From the NCBI RefSeq assembly GCF_004118675.1, contig NZ_SDHZ01000001.1:2356001-2420000 (forward strand): a stretch of DNA of 64,000 nucleotides, in the 5' to 3' direction. Positions 20,043 to 27,907 of this stretch are shown here, piece by piece. This DNA is from Filimonas effusa. Its GTDB lineage: Bacteria; Bacteroidota; Bacteroidia; Chitinophagales; Chitinophagaceae. Position 1 is the first letter of the stretch. Every line of letters begins with the position of its first letter. Below the pieces are notes generated by a model. It searched no databases, was not told the DNA's origin, and was given only the letters and a program-made list of their open reading frames with translations. Both the position numbers and the translations under genes were made by a program.

Positions 20043-20087
20043 AGTAATACAAGTTTAAGAGCTAAGTAATACAAGTTATAAGAGCTA
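20043..20087. repeat. Tandem 22/23-bp duplication before the uxu operon
   Basis: Positions 20043-20064 and 20065-20087 are tandem copies beginning AGTAATACAAGTT and ending AAGAGCTA, differing by one inserted base. They abut the SDR start codon at 20042, so they lie in its leader and may affect translation or hold a doubled regulator site. Confidence 0.6.
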
Positions 20088-20187
20088 AAAAAACCAGGGA
20101 TAAAGTTAGCAGGGACCGGGGTGCCGGAAGCGATTTTTTACGGAAACGATTTCGGCAAACAGGGAAAAAGCATAATTTACAGAAACA

Positions 20188-20673
20188 ATGAAAAAGGCTA
20201 CATTCATAATACTGGCAACGACGGCATCCTTTTGCCTGGGTTTTACAGTGAAAACCTTACTGGCAGCACAAAACAAACACACCATAAAAATGAAAAGAGT
20301 AACCGGTATCGGCGGTATTTTCTTTAAAAGCAAAGACCCCGAAAAAATGAGAGAATGGTATCAGAAACACCTTGGTTTAAACACCAACCCATACGGGGCT
20401 ACATTTGAATGGTACGAAGGCGACGACAGTACCAAAAAGGCCTCTACACAATGGAGCCCCTTCAAGGAAACCAGTAAGTATTTCGACCCCTCCACCAAAG
20501 ACTTCATGATCAACTACAGGGTAGAAAACCTGGTGCAGCTGGTAGAAGAACTGAAAAAAGAAGGCGTCACCATCCTCGACCAGATCGAAACATTCGAATA
20601 TGGCAAATTCATTCATATCATGGACGCTGAAGGAAACAAAATCGAACTATGGGAACCCGCCGACAGTGAATAA
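20188..20673 (+). CDS. VOC-superfamily (glyoxalase-like) protein with N-terminal leader
   Basis: A small beta-alpha-beta-beta-beta metal-binding-fold protein of 161 residues. From about residue 35 it reads as a typical cytosolic VOC protein (MKRVTGIGGIFFKSKDPEKM, later GKFIHIMDAEGNKIELWEP), resembling lactoylglutathione-lyase-like or resistance proteins. The first 27 residues form a signal-peptide-like segment (MKKATFIILATTASFCLGF). An internal ATG at 20290, preceded by an A-rich stretch, is exactly where leaderless homologues would start. The exported product, the cytosolic product, or both are possible. It is divergent from the uxu operon. Substrate unknown. Confidence 0.82.
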   Translation: MKKATFIILATTASFCLGFTVKTLLAAQNKHTIKMKRVTGIGGIFFKSKDPEKMREWYQKHLGLNTNPYGATFEWYEGDDSTKKASTQWSPFKETSKYFDPSTKDFMINYRVENLVQLVEELKKEGVTILDQIETFEYGKFIHIMDAEGNKIELWEPADSE

Positions 20674-20712
20674 CACAAGGCGCCCATTGTTTCATTTTCT
20701 TAACTTTGCCGG

Positions 20713-21594
20713 ATGAAAGAGAAAGTGATACGTTCGGTATCCCCCTTCAACAACGAACTGAAATTAAAGGGATTCAACGCATTCCAGATCGAATGCGATG
20801 GCAATGCCACACGTATATACAGCCGGAAGGATTTCTACAAGATCTGCCTCACCACCGGCAAAAGTATCATCCATTACGCCGATAAAAGCTTTGAAGCCGA
20901 TGGCACCGTATTGTTCTTCGGCAACCCGCATATCCCCTACTCCTGGGAAACCCTTTCCACCAGTTACCAGGGCTACACCTGCCTCTTCTCCGAAGACTTC
21001 CTGAAGTTGTCCGAACGCTCCGAAAGCCTGCAACAATCGCCTTTATTTAAGATCGGTGGCACCCCCATCCTGGAAATCACTACCACACAGCGTGAATTCC
21101 TGAATACCCTCTTCATGAAAATGATCGAGGAACAGCAATCGGATTACGCCTACAAAGATGAACTGGTACGCAACTACATCAACCTTATCATTCACGAGGC
21201 GCTGAAACTGCAACCCTCGGAGAAATTCAATACACAGCAAAATGCCGCCTCCAGGCTCACCGCCGTTTTCCTGGAACTGCTGGAACGCCAGTTCCCCATT
21301 GAAACGACGGACCGTCCTTTACTTCTGAAAACAGCGCAGGACTACGCCCAAACCCTTTCCGTTCATGTAAACCACCTGAACCGCGCCGTAAAAGAAGTGA
21401 CCGGCAAACCCACCACCACCCTTATCACCGAACGTATCGTCAGCGAAGCCAAAGCCCTGCTGCAGCACACCAACTGGACCGTTGCCGACATCGGCTATGC
21501 ACTTGGCTTCGATTATCCCACCTATTTCAACAACTACTTCAAAAAAGCGACCGGCGTCAACCCCACCAGTTTTCGCGGCAAACAAATTGTTTGA
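20713..21594 (+). CDS. AraC-family transcriptional regulator
   Basis: A 293-residue protein with an N-terminal cupin-like sensing domain (FEADGTVLFFGNPHIPYSWE) and a C-terminal double helix-turn-helix (about 195-290: AQTLSVHVNHLNRAVKEVTG, then ADIGYALGFDYPTYFNNYFK). It lies 39 bp after the VOC gene and 72 bp before an alcohol dehydrogenase gene on the same strand, and in Bacteroidota such regulators often control the adjacent oxidoreductases. The effector is unknown. Confidence 0.92.
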   Translation: MKEKVIRSVSPFNNELKLKGFNAFQIECDGNATRIYSRKDFYKICLTTGKSIIHYADKSFEADGTVLFFGNPHIPYSWETLSTSYQGYTCLFSEDFLKLSERSESLQQSPLFKIGGTPILEITTTQREFLNTLFMKMIEEQQSDYAYKDELVRNYINLIIHEALKLQPSEKFNTQQNAASRLTAVFLELLERQFPIETTDRPLLLKTAQDYAQTLSVHVNHLNRAVKEVTGKPTTTLITERIVSEAKALLQHTNWTVADIGYALGFDYPTYFNNYFKKATGVNPTSFRGKQIV

Positions 21595-21665
21595 TTTTCT
21601 TAAGCATCGGTTTGATATCCTTTAACAACTGCACCAACGGCCATTCTAACTTTGTAGCCGTATAA

Positions 21666-22853
21666 ATGCAATTGCAACGAAATACTATGGAAAGAAGAAA
21701 ATTCATTGAGCAAACCGCCATAGCGGACGCAGGATTCATCATTGCCAAACCATTTAATAATTTTTCACAGGATCAACAAAAGATAAAAGATATGAGTAAG
21801 AATATACCCTCGAGAGGATATGCAGCCAAAGACGCATCAGGACGACTAAGCCCATGGACATTTGAACGCAGGCCCGTAGGCGATAACGATATACTCATCG
21901 ATATCAAATACGCCAGCATCTGCCACTCCGATATCCACCAGATGCGTGGCGATTGGGGCAAACAACCCTATCCCCAGGTACCGGGCCACGAAATAGTAGG
22001 CATCGTAGCTGCCGTAGGTAAAAACGTCACCAAATTCAAAGTAGGCGACCGCGCCGGCGTAGGCTGTATGGTCGACAGTTGTATGGAATGTGAAAGCTGT
22101 AAACATGGCGAAGAACATTACTGCGATCACGGCGCCACCGTATTCACCTATGGCGCTCCCGATAAAACATCCCCTTCCGGCATCACCCAGGGCGGCTATT
22201 CCAACAACATAGTCGTGCGGGATCATTTCGCTGTACACATCCCCGATCATATTAAACTGGAAGACGCAGCGCCACTGTTATGCGCCGGCATCACCACCTA
22301 TTCACCGTTAATGAATGCCCGCTTCAAAATAGGCGATAAAGTAGGCGTCGCAGGTATTGGCGGACTGGGACACCTGGCAGTAAAACTAGCCGTATCCAAA
22401 GGCGCAGAAGTATATGCTTTTACCACCTCCCCTTCCAAAGTAAAAGACATTCTTGCCTTTGGCGCAAAAGAAGTGATCGTAGTCGACGATATCTCCAAAT
22501 TAAAGCCCTACCGCAAAAAACTCGACTACATGATATCTACCATCCCAGCACAATTCGATGTAGCCGCCTATGCTTCTACAGTGAAGCCCTTTGGTCATTT
22601 TACCCAGGTAGGCATGCCCGTAGGTTTTGAACTAACACTGAGCAATATCGGCCTCGCCAACACCCGCGTAAACTTCAATGCATCGCTGATAGGTGGTATC
22701 CCCGAAACACAGGAAGTAGTCCACTATTGCGCCGACAACAAAATCATACCCAGTATCCAGGTAATTAAAGCACAACAGATCAACGAAGCCTGGACGAAAG
22801 TATTGAACAAAGAAGCCCGTTACCGGTTTGTAATAGACGCCGCCAGTTTCTAA
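21666..22853 (+). CDS. Zinc-dependent NAD(P) alcohol dehydrogenase with Tat-like leader
   Basis: Medium-chain zinc alcohol dehydrogenase of the YahK/CAD-like group. Visible are catalytic-zinc residues in YASICHSDIHQM and PGHEIVGIV, structural-zinc cysteines in CMECESCKHGEEHYCDHG, and the Rossmann motif GIGGLGHLAVKLA, giving the full family length after residue 43. Upstream of a normal family start (ATG at 21792, MSKNIPSRGYAAKD) sits a leader MERRKFIEQTAIADAGFIIA that looks like a twin-arginine signal with a charged Asp spoiling its hydrophobic core. Starts at 21666, 21687 or 21792 are all possible. It probably reduces aldehydes; the substrate is not readable. Confidence 0.9.
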   Translation: MQLQRNTMERRKFIEQTAIADAGFIIAKPFNNFSQDQQKIKDMSKNIPSRGYAAKDASGRLSPWTFERRPVGDNDILIDIKYASICHSDIHQMRGDWGKQPYPQVPGHEIVGIVAAVGKNVTKFKVGDRAGVGCMVDSCMECESCKHGEEHYCDHGATVFTYGAPDKTSPSGITQGGYSNNIVVRDHFAVHIPDHIKLEDAAPLLCAGITTYSPLMNARFKIGDKVGVAGIGGLGHLAVKLAVSKGAEVYAFTTSPSKVKDILAFGAKEVIVVDDISKLKPYRKKLDYMISTIPAQFDVAAYASTVKPFGHFTQVGMPVGFELTLSNIGLANTRVNFNASLIGGIPETQEVVHYCADNKIIPSIQVIKAQQINEAWTKVLNKEARYRFVIDAASF

Positions 22854-22867
22854 GCCAAACATCATTC

Positions 22868-23371
22868 ATGCAAAGATTAATTGTTACCCCCGCTGTACTC
22901 CTTCTGCTCATCGCAGGAGGATGCAGCCGGAACAACCAGCAGGAACAATCAAATAAAACAACAATGGAACAAACCAATAACACCGAACCATTATTCGCCA
23001 AAGGCAACCCGCTGCCTGCAGATTGGTTTACAGGCAACGCCTTCCTGACACCCCTGTTGGCAAAAGACAAGAACAACAACTTCTCAGCCGGCAGCGTCAC
23101 ATTCGAGCCTGGCGCCAGAACCAACTGGCATACCCATCCAAAGGGACAGGTACTGATCGTCACCGAAGGCCTCGGCTGGTACCAGGAAAAAGGAAAAGCC
23201 GCGCAGGTAATAAAGAGAGGCGATGTCGTGAACATACCGGAGCATGTAGAGCACTGGCATGGCGCTTCAGCATCAACGAAGATGGTCCACATTGCCATCA
23301 CCAACTACGAAGGCGACACGCAAGTCACCTGGCTGCGCCCCGTAAGCGACGAAGAATACAACCAGCTTTAA
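22868..23371 (+). CDS. Cupin-domain lipoprotein
   Basis: A 167-residue protein with a lipoprotein leader (LLLLIAGGCSRN) and a single cupin barrel with metal-ligand histidines in ARTNWHTHPKGQVLIVTEGL and IPEHVEHWHGAS. Such cupins are often found with carboxymuconolactone decarboxylases or oxidoreductases. It follows the alcohol dehydrogenase by 14 bp, so the two are probably co-transcribed. An internal ATG at 22964 (MEQTNNTEPLFAKGN) would give a cytosolic form and matches where leaderless homologues begin. Function unknown beyond the fold. Confidence 0.86.
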   Translation: MQRLIVTPAVLLLLIAGGCSRNNQQEQSNKTTMEQTNNTEPLFAKGNPLPADWFTGNAFLTPLLAKDKNNNFSAGSVTFEPGARTNWHTHPKGQVLIVTEGLGWYQEKGKAAQVIKRGDVVNIPEHVEHWHGASASTKMVHIAITNYEGDTQVTWLRPVSDEEYNQL

Positions 23372-23403
23372 ATCCCCCCGTTTAAAGCCATTCGCAGCAT
23401 AAC

Positions 23404-23446
23404 CAAGGCAGGCCACCTGCTGAGCTTTAAAAGCCGGCCTGCCTTG
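23404..23446. terminator. Long hairpin after the cupin gene
   Basis: CAAGGCAGGCC (23404-23414) and GGCCTGCCTTG (23436-23446) form an 11-bp perfect stem with a 21-base loop, 33 bp past the cupin stop. No T-run follows, so it may be a factor-dependent terminator or an mRNA-stabilising stem. Confidence 0.45.
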
Positions 23447-23592
23447 ATGCAACCAGCCGTTCTTCCAGCCCGGCACTTCCGTTTACAAACTTCATCCTCC
23501 CCTCACCAGGTGTCCGAACAACAATCAGCACCTATTCATTCGCGACACAACAAGTATCTCACCAATAAAAAAACAGAATAACGATAAAAAAA

Positions 23593-23623
23593 TTTGGACA
23601 ATATAAAACAAGGCATATATTTG
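23593..23623 (+). promoter_or_regulatory. Bacteroidota primary-sigma promoter for tRNA-Val
   Basis: TTTG at 23593-23596, a 19-base spacer and TATATTTG at 23616-23623 match the Bacteroidota -33/-7 consensus (TTTG, TAnnTTTG) exactly. The tRNA begins 44 bp downstream. Confidence 0.8.
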
Positions 23624-23666
23624 CACTCCCAAACGCGATAAGGGTTAACAAAAAACAACGCGAAAA

Positions 23667-23741
23667 GGGAGCATAGCTCAGTTGGTTTAGAGCATCTGCC
23701 TTACAAGCAGAGGGTCCGCGGTTCGAGCCCGTGTGCTCCCA
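23667..23741 (+). tRNA. tRNA-Val(TAC)
   Basis: The acceptor arms GGGAGCA and TGCTCCC pair fully. The D-arm GCTC/GAGC, anticodon stem TCTGC/GCAGA with loop CTTACAA (anticodon TAC, reading GTA) and T-arm with GTTCGAG are all present, followed by discriminator A. CCA is not fully encoded. The 3' part from 23700 onward is duplicated at 33140 as the attachment site of an integrated island. The intact copy is at the left end, as expected after site-specific integration. Confidence 0.95.
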
Positions 23742-23776
23742 CAGAACAGAAGCCTTACAGAAATGTGAGGCTTTTT
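23700..23776 (+). repeat. attL: 77-bp direct repeat in tRNA-Val and its terminator
   Basis: Positions 23700-23776 are identical to 33140-33216. The repeat starts in the anticodon loop, covers the tRNA 3' part and the terminator hairpin, and breaks where the T-run is six long here and five long at the right copy. Looser similarity (CCCGCTGCT, CCAATCATAAA) continues to about 23820. Confidence 0.85.
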
Positions 23777-23777
23777 T
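23751..23777 (+). terminator. Intrinsic terminator of tRNA-Val
   Basis: AGCCTTACA and TGTGAGGCT form a 9-bp stem (one G-T pair) closed by a GAAA tetraloop and followed by six T. It ends transcription 10 bp after the tRNA. A second copy lies in the right repeat at 33191-33216. Confidence 0.85.
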
Positions 23778-23959
23778 ATTGGGGTTAAATTGCCCGCTGC
23801 TGGCCTTATCCAATCATAAATATCTGACACTCAAAAGTTGATTAGTAAACTCTTTGGTCTTTAGTTTCAGAAATCATTTACCTAAAGCCCTTCTCTTGCT
23901 ATACAAATACCGTTGCCTTTTAGGTCGAGCACGGTGATTTAAATTCCCGTTTCAGGGCT

Positions 23960-23984
23960 ATTTGCAAACAATTTGCAAACAAAC
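23960..23984. repeat. Left candidate integrase arm-type sites
   Basis: Two adjacent copies of ATTTGCAAACA occur, the second extending to TTTGCAAACAAAC at 23972-23984. The same 13 bases recur at 32999-33011 just inside the right end in the same orientation. Symmetric placement inside both attachment sites suggests recombinase arm binding. Confidence 0.5.
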
Positions 23985-24244
23985 TAAAGTCAAACCTTTG
24001 TTGAAAGTCGAATGGAGCTGTAAAGAACTATCATTATAAAGATACAACCTTTCCTAAAAAGGTGGCTGCTGTTTGAGTTAAATAAGATAAGTAGCCGCCC
24101 TATTCGCTTGCTGTTGAACTCTGCCGAAAGGGCCGAAGCTAGTTGTAGCTGCCGGAGCAGCATACTGCCTCGAAACCCATACAATCAAGAAACCCGGCAC
24201 TAAAGCCGACCGCCCCCCTTCCTTTCTCTGTTAGCAAACCCGGC

Positions 24245-24417
24245 CTTAAAACAGGCTGGCGCAATAACAAGGTTTTGAACAAAAATTTACTACCTCAAAT
24301 GCCGTCCGCCGCAAGGCGGACACAAAAGCAAGAGGTGGAGAAATTTTTGTTCGAACCGAAGGCCAGCCGCAGCGATAGCGAAGGCGCAGACCTTGTTTTG
24401 CGGCAGACTGTTTAAGA
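24245..24417. ncRNA. GC-rich multi-stem structured element, function unknown
   Basis: Nested inverted repeats are visible in an otherwise AT-rich island. CTTAAAACAG (24245) pairs imperfectly with CTGTTTAAG (24409). AACAAGGT (24266) pairs with ACCTTGTT (24390). GAACAAAAATTT (24277) pairs with AAATTTTTGTTC (24341), extended by CCTC/GAGG. A central GTCCGCC-GCAA-GGCGGAC hairpin (24304-24321) has a GNRA loop. GGCTGGC (24254) also matches GCCAGCC (24362), which would cross another stem. It may be a structured RNA or a DNA recombination or transfer site; I do not recognise the family. Confidence 0.4.
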
Positions 24418-24587
24418 AATTCGCGGAGCAGGGAAAGGAAGAGCCTAAATACAACCGCGGATAGCCCAAAAGCTAATTCGAAAGGAAAGATGTATATATA
24501 AGCAAATCCATCTCACATAAGTTTTATTTTTGACTAAATGGCGTTTGGAGGCTAATGAGTGCATTGACACCATTAAATAACAAAAAA

Positions 24588-25196
24588 ATGGATAAACTTC
24601 TAGAGAAATTGTTTGATTTAAAACGGATCCCTTCAAAGCTTCTATTAATATTTTGCATTATTAGTGCATTCGTTTTATTTGCGCCTAAAGGATTTATTGA
24701 AAGGCTATATTTAAATGACTTCAAAAAACAATATGGGCTATATATTGGAATTACCTTTTTAGGCAGTCTTAGCTTTTTAATAGCAGCTTTGTTCACGTAT
24801 TTGGGCAAAAGATATACCCAGCAAAAAAACATTGAAAAAGTAAAGAAGCGCATTCTGAATACCATCAGACATCTAGATTTTCATGAGAAGGCCTTGTTAA
24901 GAGAGTTCTACATTAATAACAAGCGAACATTACAGCTACCTATGGATAATGACACGGTTAGTGGTCTTGTAAACAATAATATAATCTATCAGGTTTCAGC
25001 GACAGGCTTTCAGTATGTCCATGGTATCTATTATTCTTTTTCCATTACTGAATACGCAAACGAACATTTAAGCTTTGATTTAATTGACTTACCGGCTAAT
25101 CCAACCAAGTCCGAAAAAAGCATCATTTTAGCCCAAAGACCAACTTGGGCAATTGAAAGGAGCAGAATTGAGAACCGATTTAATTCTCGGTGGTAA
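24588..25196 (+). CDS. SieB-like superinfection-exclusion membrane protein
   Basis: A 202-residue inner-membrane protein from the ATG at 24588, which follows an A-rich leader; an upstream ATG at 24555 adds 11 residues. Two hydrophobic helices (LLLIFCIISAFVLFAP and YGLYIGITFLGSLSFLIAAL) are followed by a charged cytoplasmic tail (HLDFHEKALLREFYINNKRT). The layout resembles the SieB superinfection-exclusion family, which stops infection by a second phage. The assignment is by eye. Position beside a nuclease-like ATPase in a tRNA island supports a defence role. The 3' end overlaps another protein-like frame (25132-25326). Confidence 0.6.
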   Translation: MDKLLEKLFDLKRIPSKLLLIFCIISAFVLFAPKGFIERLYLNDFKKQYGLYIGITFLGSLSFLIAALFTYLGKRYTQQKNIEKVKKRILNTIRHLDFHEKALLREFYINNKRTLQLPMDNDTVSGLVNNNIIYQVSATGFQYVHGIYYSFSITEYANEHLSFDLIDLPANPTKSEKSIILAQRPTWAIERSRIENRFNSRW

Positions 25197-25326
25197 ATTT
25201 AACCATTACTTACGCGAAGCTAACAGATCAAATGCTAATCCACATGATTTTATTAATGATTTGGCATACATAAATGCTGCGCTCATTGCAAGAGTTCAAA
25301 ATAAGGCATATCTTAGTATACTGTAA
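25132..25326 (+). pseudogene. Start-less 64-codon protein-like frame
   Basis: In the frame +1 to the SieB-like gene, an open stretch runs from just after a TAG (25129-25131) to a TAA at 25324-25326 without any ATG. It reads smoothly (LRTDLILGGKFNHYLREA, then PHDFINDLAYINAALIARVQ), which looks like the C-terminus of a real protein rather than a chance frame. It could be a gene remnant left by deletion, or the true C-terminus of a frameshifted neighbour. I do not recognise the family. Confidence 0.35.
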
Positions 25327-25379
25327 CCGAATTGTTTGCCATACATAAAGCAAACTCTAGCCTACCACAATAATTAAAT

Positions 25380-27452
25380 ATGGAAGCTAAAGGACAATTA
25401 ACAATTGGAGAGCTTGACCTTAAGCCTAAAAGCAATATTGCAAATAAGGTAAGAAACACATCTTTGCCTAAAACAAAGCCTCTCTTACCTCTTTACGAGA
25501 CTATCAGCAATTCAATTCATTCAATTAACGAACTTTTTAAACTGCAACCAGTTATCGGTCGCATTCTTGTCAAATTAATAAGAAATGGAAATCCTGAGTT
25601 CTACAAAGAGCTTACTGACATTGACGAATTTCCAATTCACTCAATAGAAATTGAAGACAACGGATTGGGTTTTACTAATGAAAATATAACCTATTTTATT
25701 GAAGCAGATACGGACCACAAAATAGAAATTGGAGGAAAAGGAGTTGGCCGCTTTGTATGTTTAAAAGCATTCAAAAAGATTTTAGTTAGAAGCACATTCA
25801 TGTCTGGAACGGAATTTATTACAAGAGAATTCGAATACAAAAACACAAAGGAAGGAATCCACAACTTTAACGAAACACACTCTATTCATAAAGATCGTTT
25901 AACAAGCGTGCTATTGAGTGAATTTAGAGATGAGTATAAAAAACATGTACCTAAAAGCATTTTTCAGATCGCAAGAGAAGCTGTGAATCATTTTTTACTT
26001 TATTTTATAGAAAACACAGCACCGCAAATAATCATAAGAGATCAAAACAATTATGAAGTAAATTGCCAAAGCATATTTAATTTAGAATTTGAGAAGAAAA
26101 TCCAATCGGGAAAATTCGAAATAGGAGAAAGCGAATTCACTTTATATCTGACGAAGAGTTTTAAGTCACAAAGCCATAAAATACATTATTGTGCTCACCA
26201 TAGAAGTGTTAAAGAAGAAGGATTGATAAGTAAAATCCCGGATTTGGGTCGATATCCCGTTAGTGATGGCAGTAATCAATTTTACTATCAAGCTTATGTA
26301 GTTGGCGACTTTTTAAACACTCATGTCGATACAGAAAGAATCGGTTTCAACTTCCCAATTGAAGAAGACGAAGACGAGATCAACTTAATACAAGAAATCA
26401 CGCTATCAAAGATCAGGAACAAAGCAGTCGAAGAAATAGAAGATCTACTTTCCGACTATTTAGCTAACGTAAGGGAGACAAAAATCAACAACTACAGACC
26501 AACGGTTAACCAAGAACTACCTCAATATAGAGCAGTATTCAACAATAGAATAGAAGAAGTCAAGAAATTACCACCTAGCCTAACAAAACAAAAGTTAGAC
26601 ATAGAGTTATATAGAATTGAGGCCGACTGGAAAATTGAAATTAAAGAAGAAGCACAAAAATTATCGGAAGAAACTAAGGATATAAAAAATCTGGATGAGT
26701 ATAGAAAACGCTATGAGAAATTCCTTGAGCAATACAACGAAATCGGTCAGGTTGATTTAGCCAGATATATTGTGCATCGAAAAATTGTGATAGAATTGCT
26801 TGACGAATTTTTAAGCATTAATTCTCAAGGCAAGTTCGAGGACGAAGACATGATACACAATATTTTCTTTCCAATTAGAACAACATCAGACGAAGTGCTG
26901 CATGAAAATCAGAATCTATGGCTATTGGATGAGCGCTTAACTTATCATTCGTTCTTAGCGTCTGATAAAAAATTTGACAAAATAGATGCCCTTAACATTG
27001 ACAACAAGGATAGATCAGATTTGATAATCTATAACGATGCTCTAGCATTCTCGGAAGACAAACGACCTCCTCACAATTCCTTTACAATCGTTGAATTTAA
27101 AAAACCCCAAAGAAACAATTATCAAGATTTTGATGCCGAAAAAAATCCTATAGAGCAGTGTGAAAAGTATATCGAAGCGATATTAGAGGGAAAGGTAAAA
27201 GACAGGTCTGGGCGCTTTATTAAAATTGATCCAAGCACCCCCTTTTATGTCTATATAATTTGTGATATCACACCTTCATTTGAAAAAATACTAAGGAGTA
27301 GAGAATATAAGCAAACACCAGATAAACTAGGGTATTTTAACGTAAAAAGTGAGTACTATAAGGCGTACATTGAAGTGTTGCCGTTTGAAAAAGTACTGAA
27401 AGACGCTCAAAAACGCAATAGAATACTTTTTGACAAGCTCGGAATTTCCTAA
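25380..27452 (+). CDS. GHKL ATPase with C-terminal PD-(D/E)XK nuclease-like domain
   Basis: A 690-residue protein. The N-terminal Hsp90/MutL-type ATP-binding fold is clear: E40-T-I-S-N44 (N box), D93-N-G-L-G97 (G1 box) and GGKGVGRF at 118-125 (lid glycines). A charged, coiled-coil-like middle (about 370-470, EIKEEAQKLSEETKDIKNLD) connects to a C-terminal region with RSDLIIYND (D547) and FTIVEFKKP (E572-x-K574), the acidic/Lys spacing of PD-(D/E)XK nucleases. Start ATG 25380, with A-rich leader. No signal peptide, so cytosolic. ATP-gated nucleases of this design occur in antiphage systems; this role is inference. Confidence 0.72.
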   Translation: MEAKGQLTIGELDLKPKSNIANKVRNTSLPKTKPLLPLYETISNSIHSINELFKLQPVIGRILVKLIRNGNPEFYKELTDIDEFPIHSIEIEDNGLGFTNENITYFIEADTDHKIEIGGKGVGRFVCLKAFKKILVRSTFMSGTEFITREFEYKNTKEGIHNFNETHSIHKDRLTSVLLSEFRDEYKKHVPKSIFQIAREAVNHFLLYFIENTAPQIIIRDQNNYEVNCQSIFNLEFEKKIQSGKFEIGESEFTLYLTKSFKSQSHKIHYCAHHRSVKEEGLISKIPDLGRYPVSDGSNQFYYQAYVVGDFLNTHVDTERIGFNFPIEEDEDEINLIQEITLSKIRNKAVEEIEDLLSDYLANVRETKINNYRPTVNQELPQYRAVFNNRIEEVKKLPPSLTKQKLDIELYRIEADWKIEIKEEAQKLSEETKDIKNLDEYRKRYEKFLEQYNEIGQVDLARYIVHRKIVIELLDEFLSINSQGKFEDEDMIHNIFFPIRTTSDEVLHENQNLWLLDERLTYHSFLASDKKFDKIDALNIDNKDRSDLIIYNDALAFSEDKRPPHNSFTIVEFKKPQRNNYQDFDAEKNPIEQCEKYIEAILEGKVKDRSGRFIKIDPSTPFYVYIICDITPSFEKILRSREYKQTPDKLGYFNVKSEYYKAYIEVLPFEKVLKDAQKRNRILFDKLGIS

Positions 27453-27529
27453 GACTCATAAATTGTCAAACTTAGATTAACAGAAGTAGAACTAGTTACA
27501 TTAATTCTTTTCTCCCAACTTTGATTGCG

Positions 27530-27907
27530 TTAGCCATTACCTTGTACGGTCAAAGAAGTCGACTTTATGACTTCACCGTTGTACACAACAGATGCGAAAA
27601 GCATACCCGGTTGGTTGATCAGCAAGCCCGCGATATTAATTGTTGCATTGTGTTTGACGGTTTGGTCCAAAAACGTCACAGCAACCGGGGTTTCGAGCAA
27701 TGGATCGCCATTAAGAGTGAAACGAAATAAAATATTAAATGAAGCTGGATCTTCTACTTTTCTTTCAGTGGCAATTAGTACTGAAATTGGAATTTGAATA
27801 GGGAACAAAGATGCATTAATGTTTTCAACAATATTAATAACCGATACATTATTTGTAGCCTTATCTGTTATTATTGTCTGAGCACATAATAATGTTGAAC
27901 ACGTCAT
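27530..27907 (-). CDS. Small beta-rich hypothetical protein (DUF6941-like?)
   Basis: A 125-residue protein, last of a three-gene minus operon; its ATG overlaps the previous stop by 4 bp (ATGA), implying translational coupling. It starts with a Cys-containing segment (MTCSTLLCAQTIITDKATNN) and continues with alternating beta-strands (NVSVINIVENINASLFPIQI, FRFTLNGDPLLETPVAV). The pattern resembles small DUF6941-type proteins whose role is unknown. No membrane helix is evident. I give no function. Confidence 0.6.
   Translation of the reverse strand: MTCSTLLCAQTIITDKATNNVSVINIVENINASLFPIQIPISVLIATERKVEDPASFNILFRFTLNGDPLLETPVAVTFLDQTVKHNATINIAGLLINQPGMLFASVVYNGEVIKSTSLTVQGNG

Larger units (their letters stand above)
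23778..24587. other. Non-coding left end of the island
   Basis: About 810 bp with no convincing gene. It contains the left candidate integrase arm sites (23960-23984) and the GC-rich multi-arm inverted-repeat structure (24245-24417). Open frames here are short and have no protein-like composition. Confidence 0.6.
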
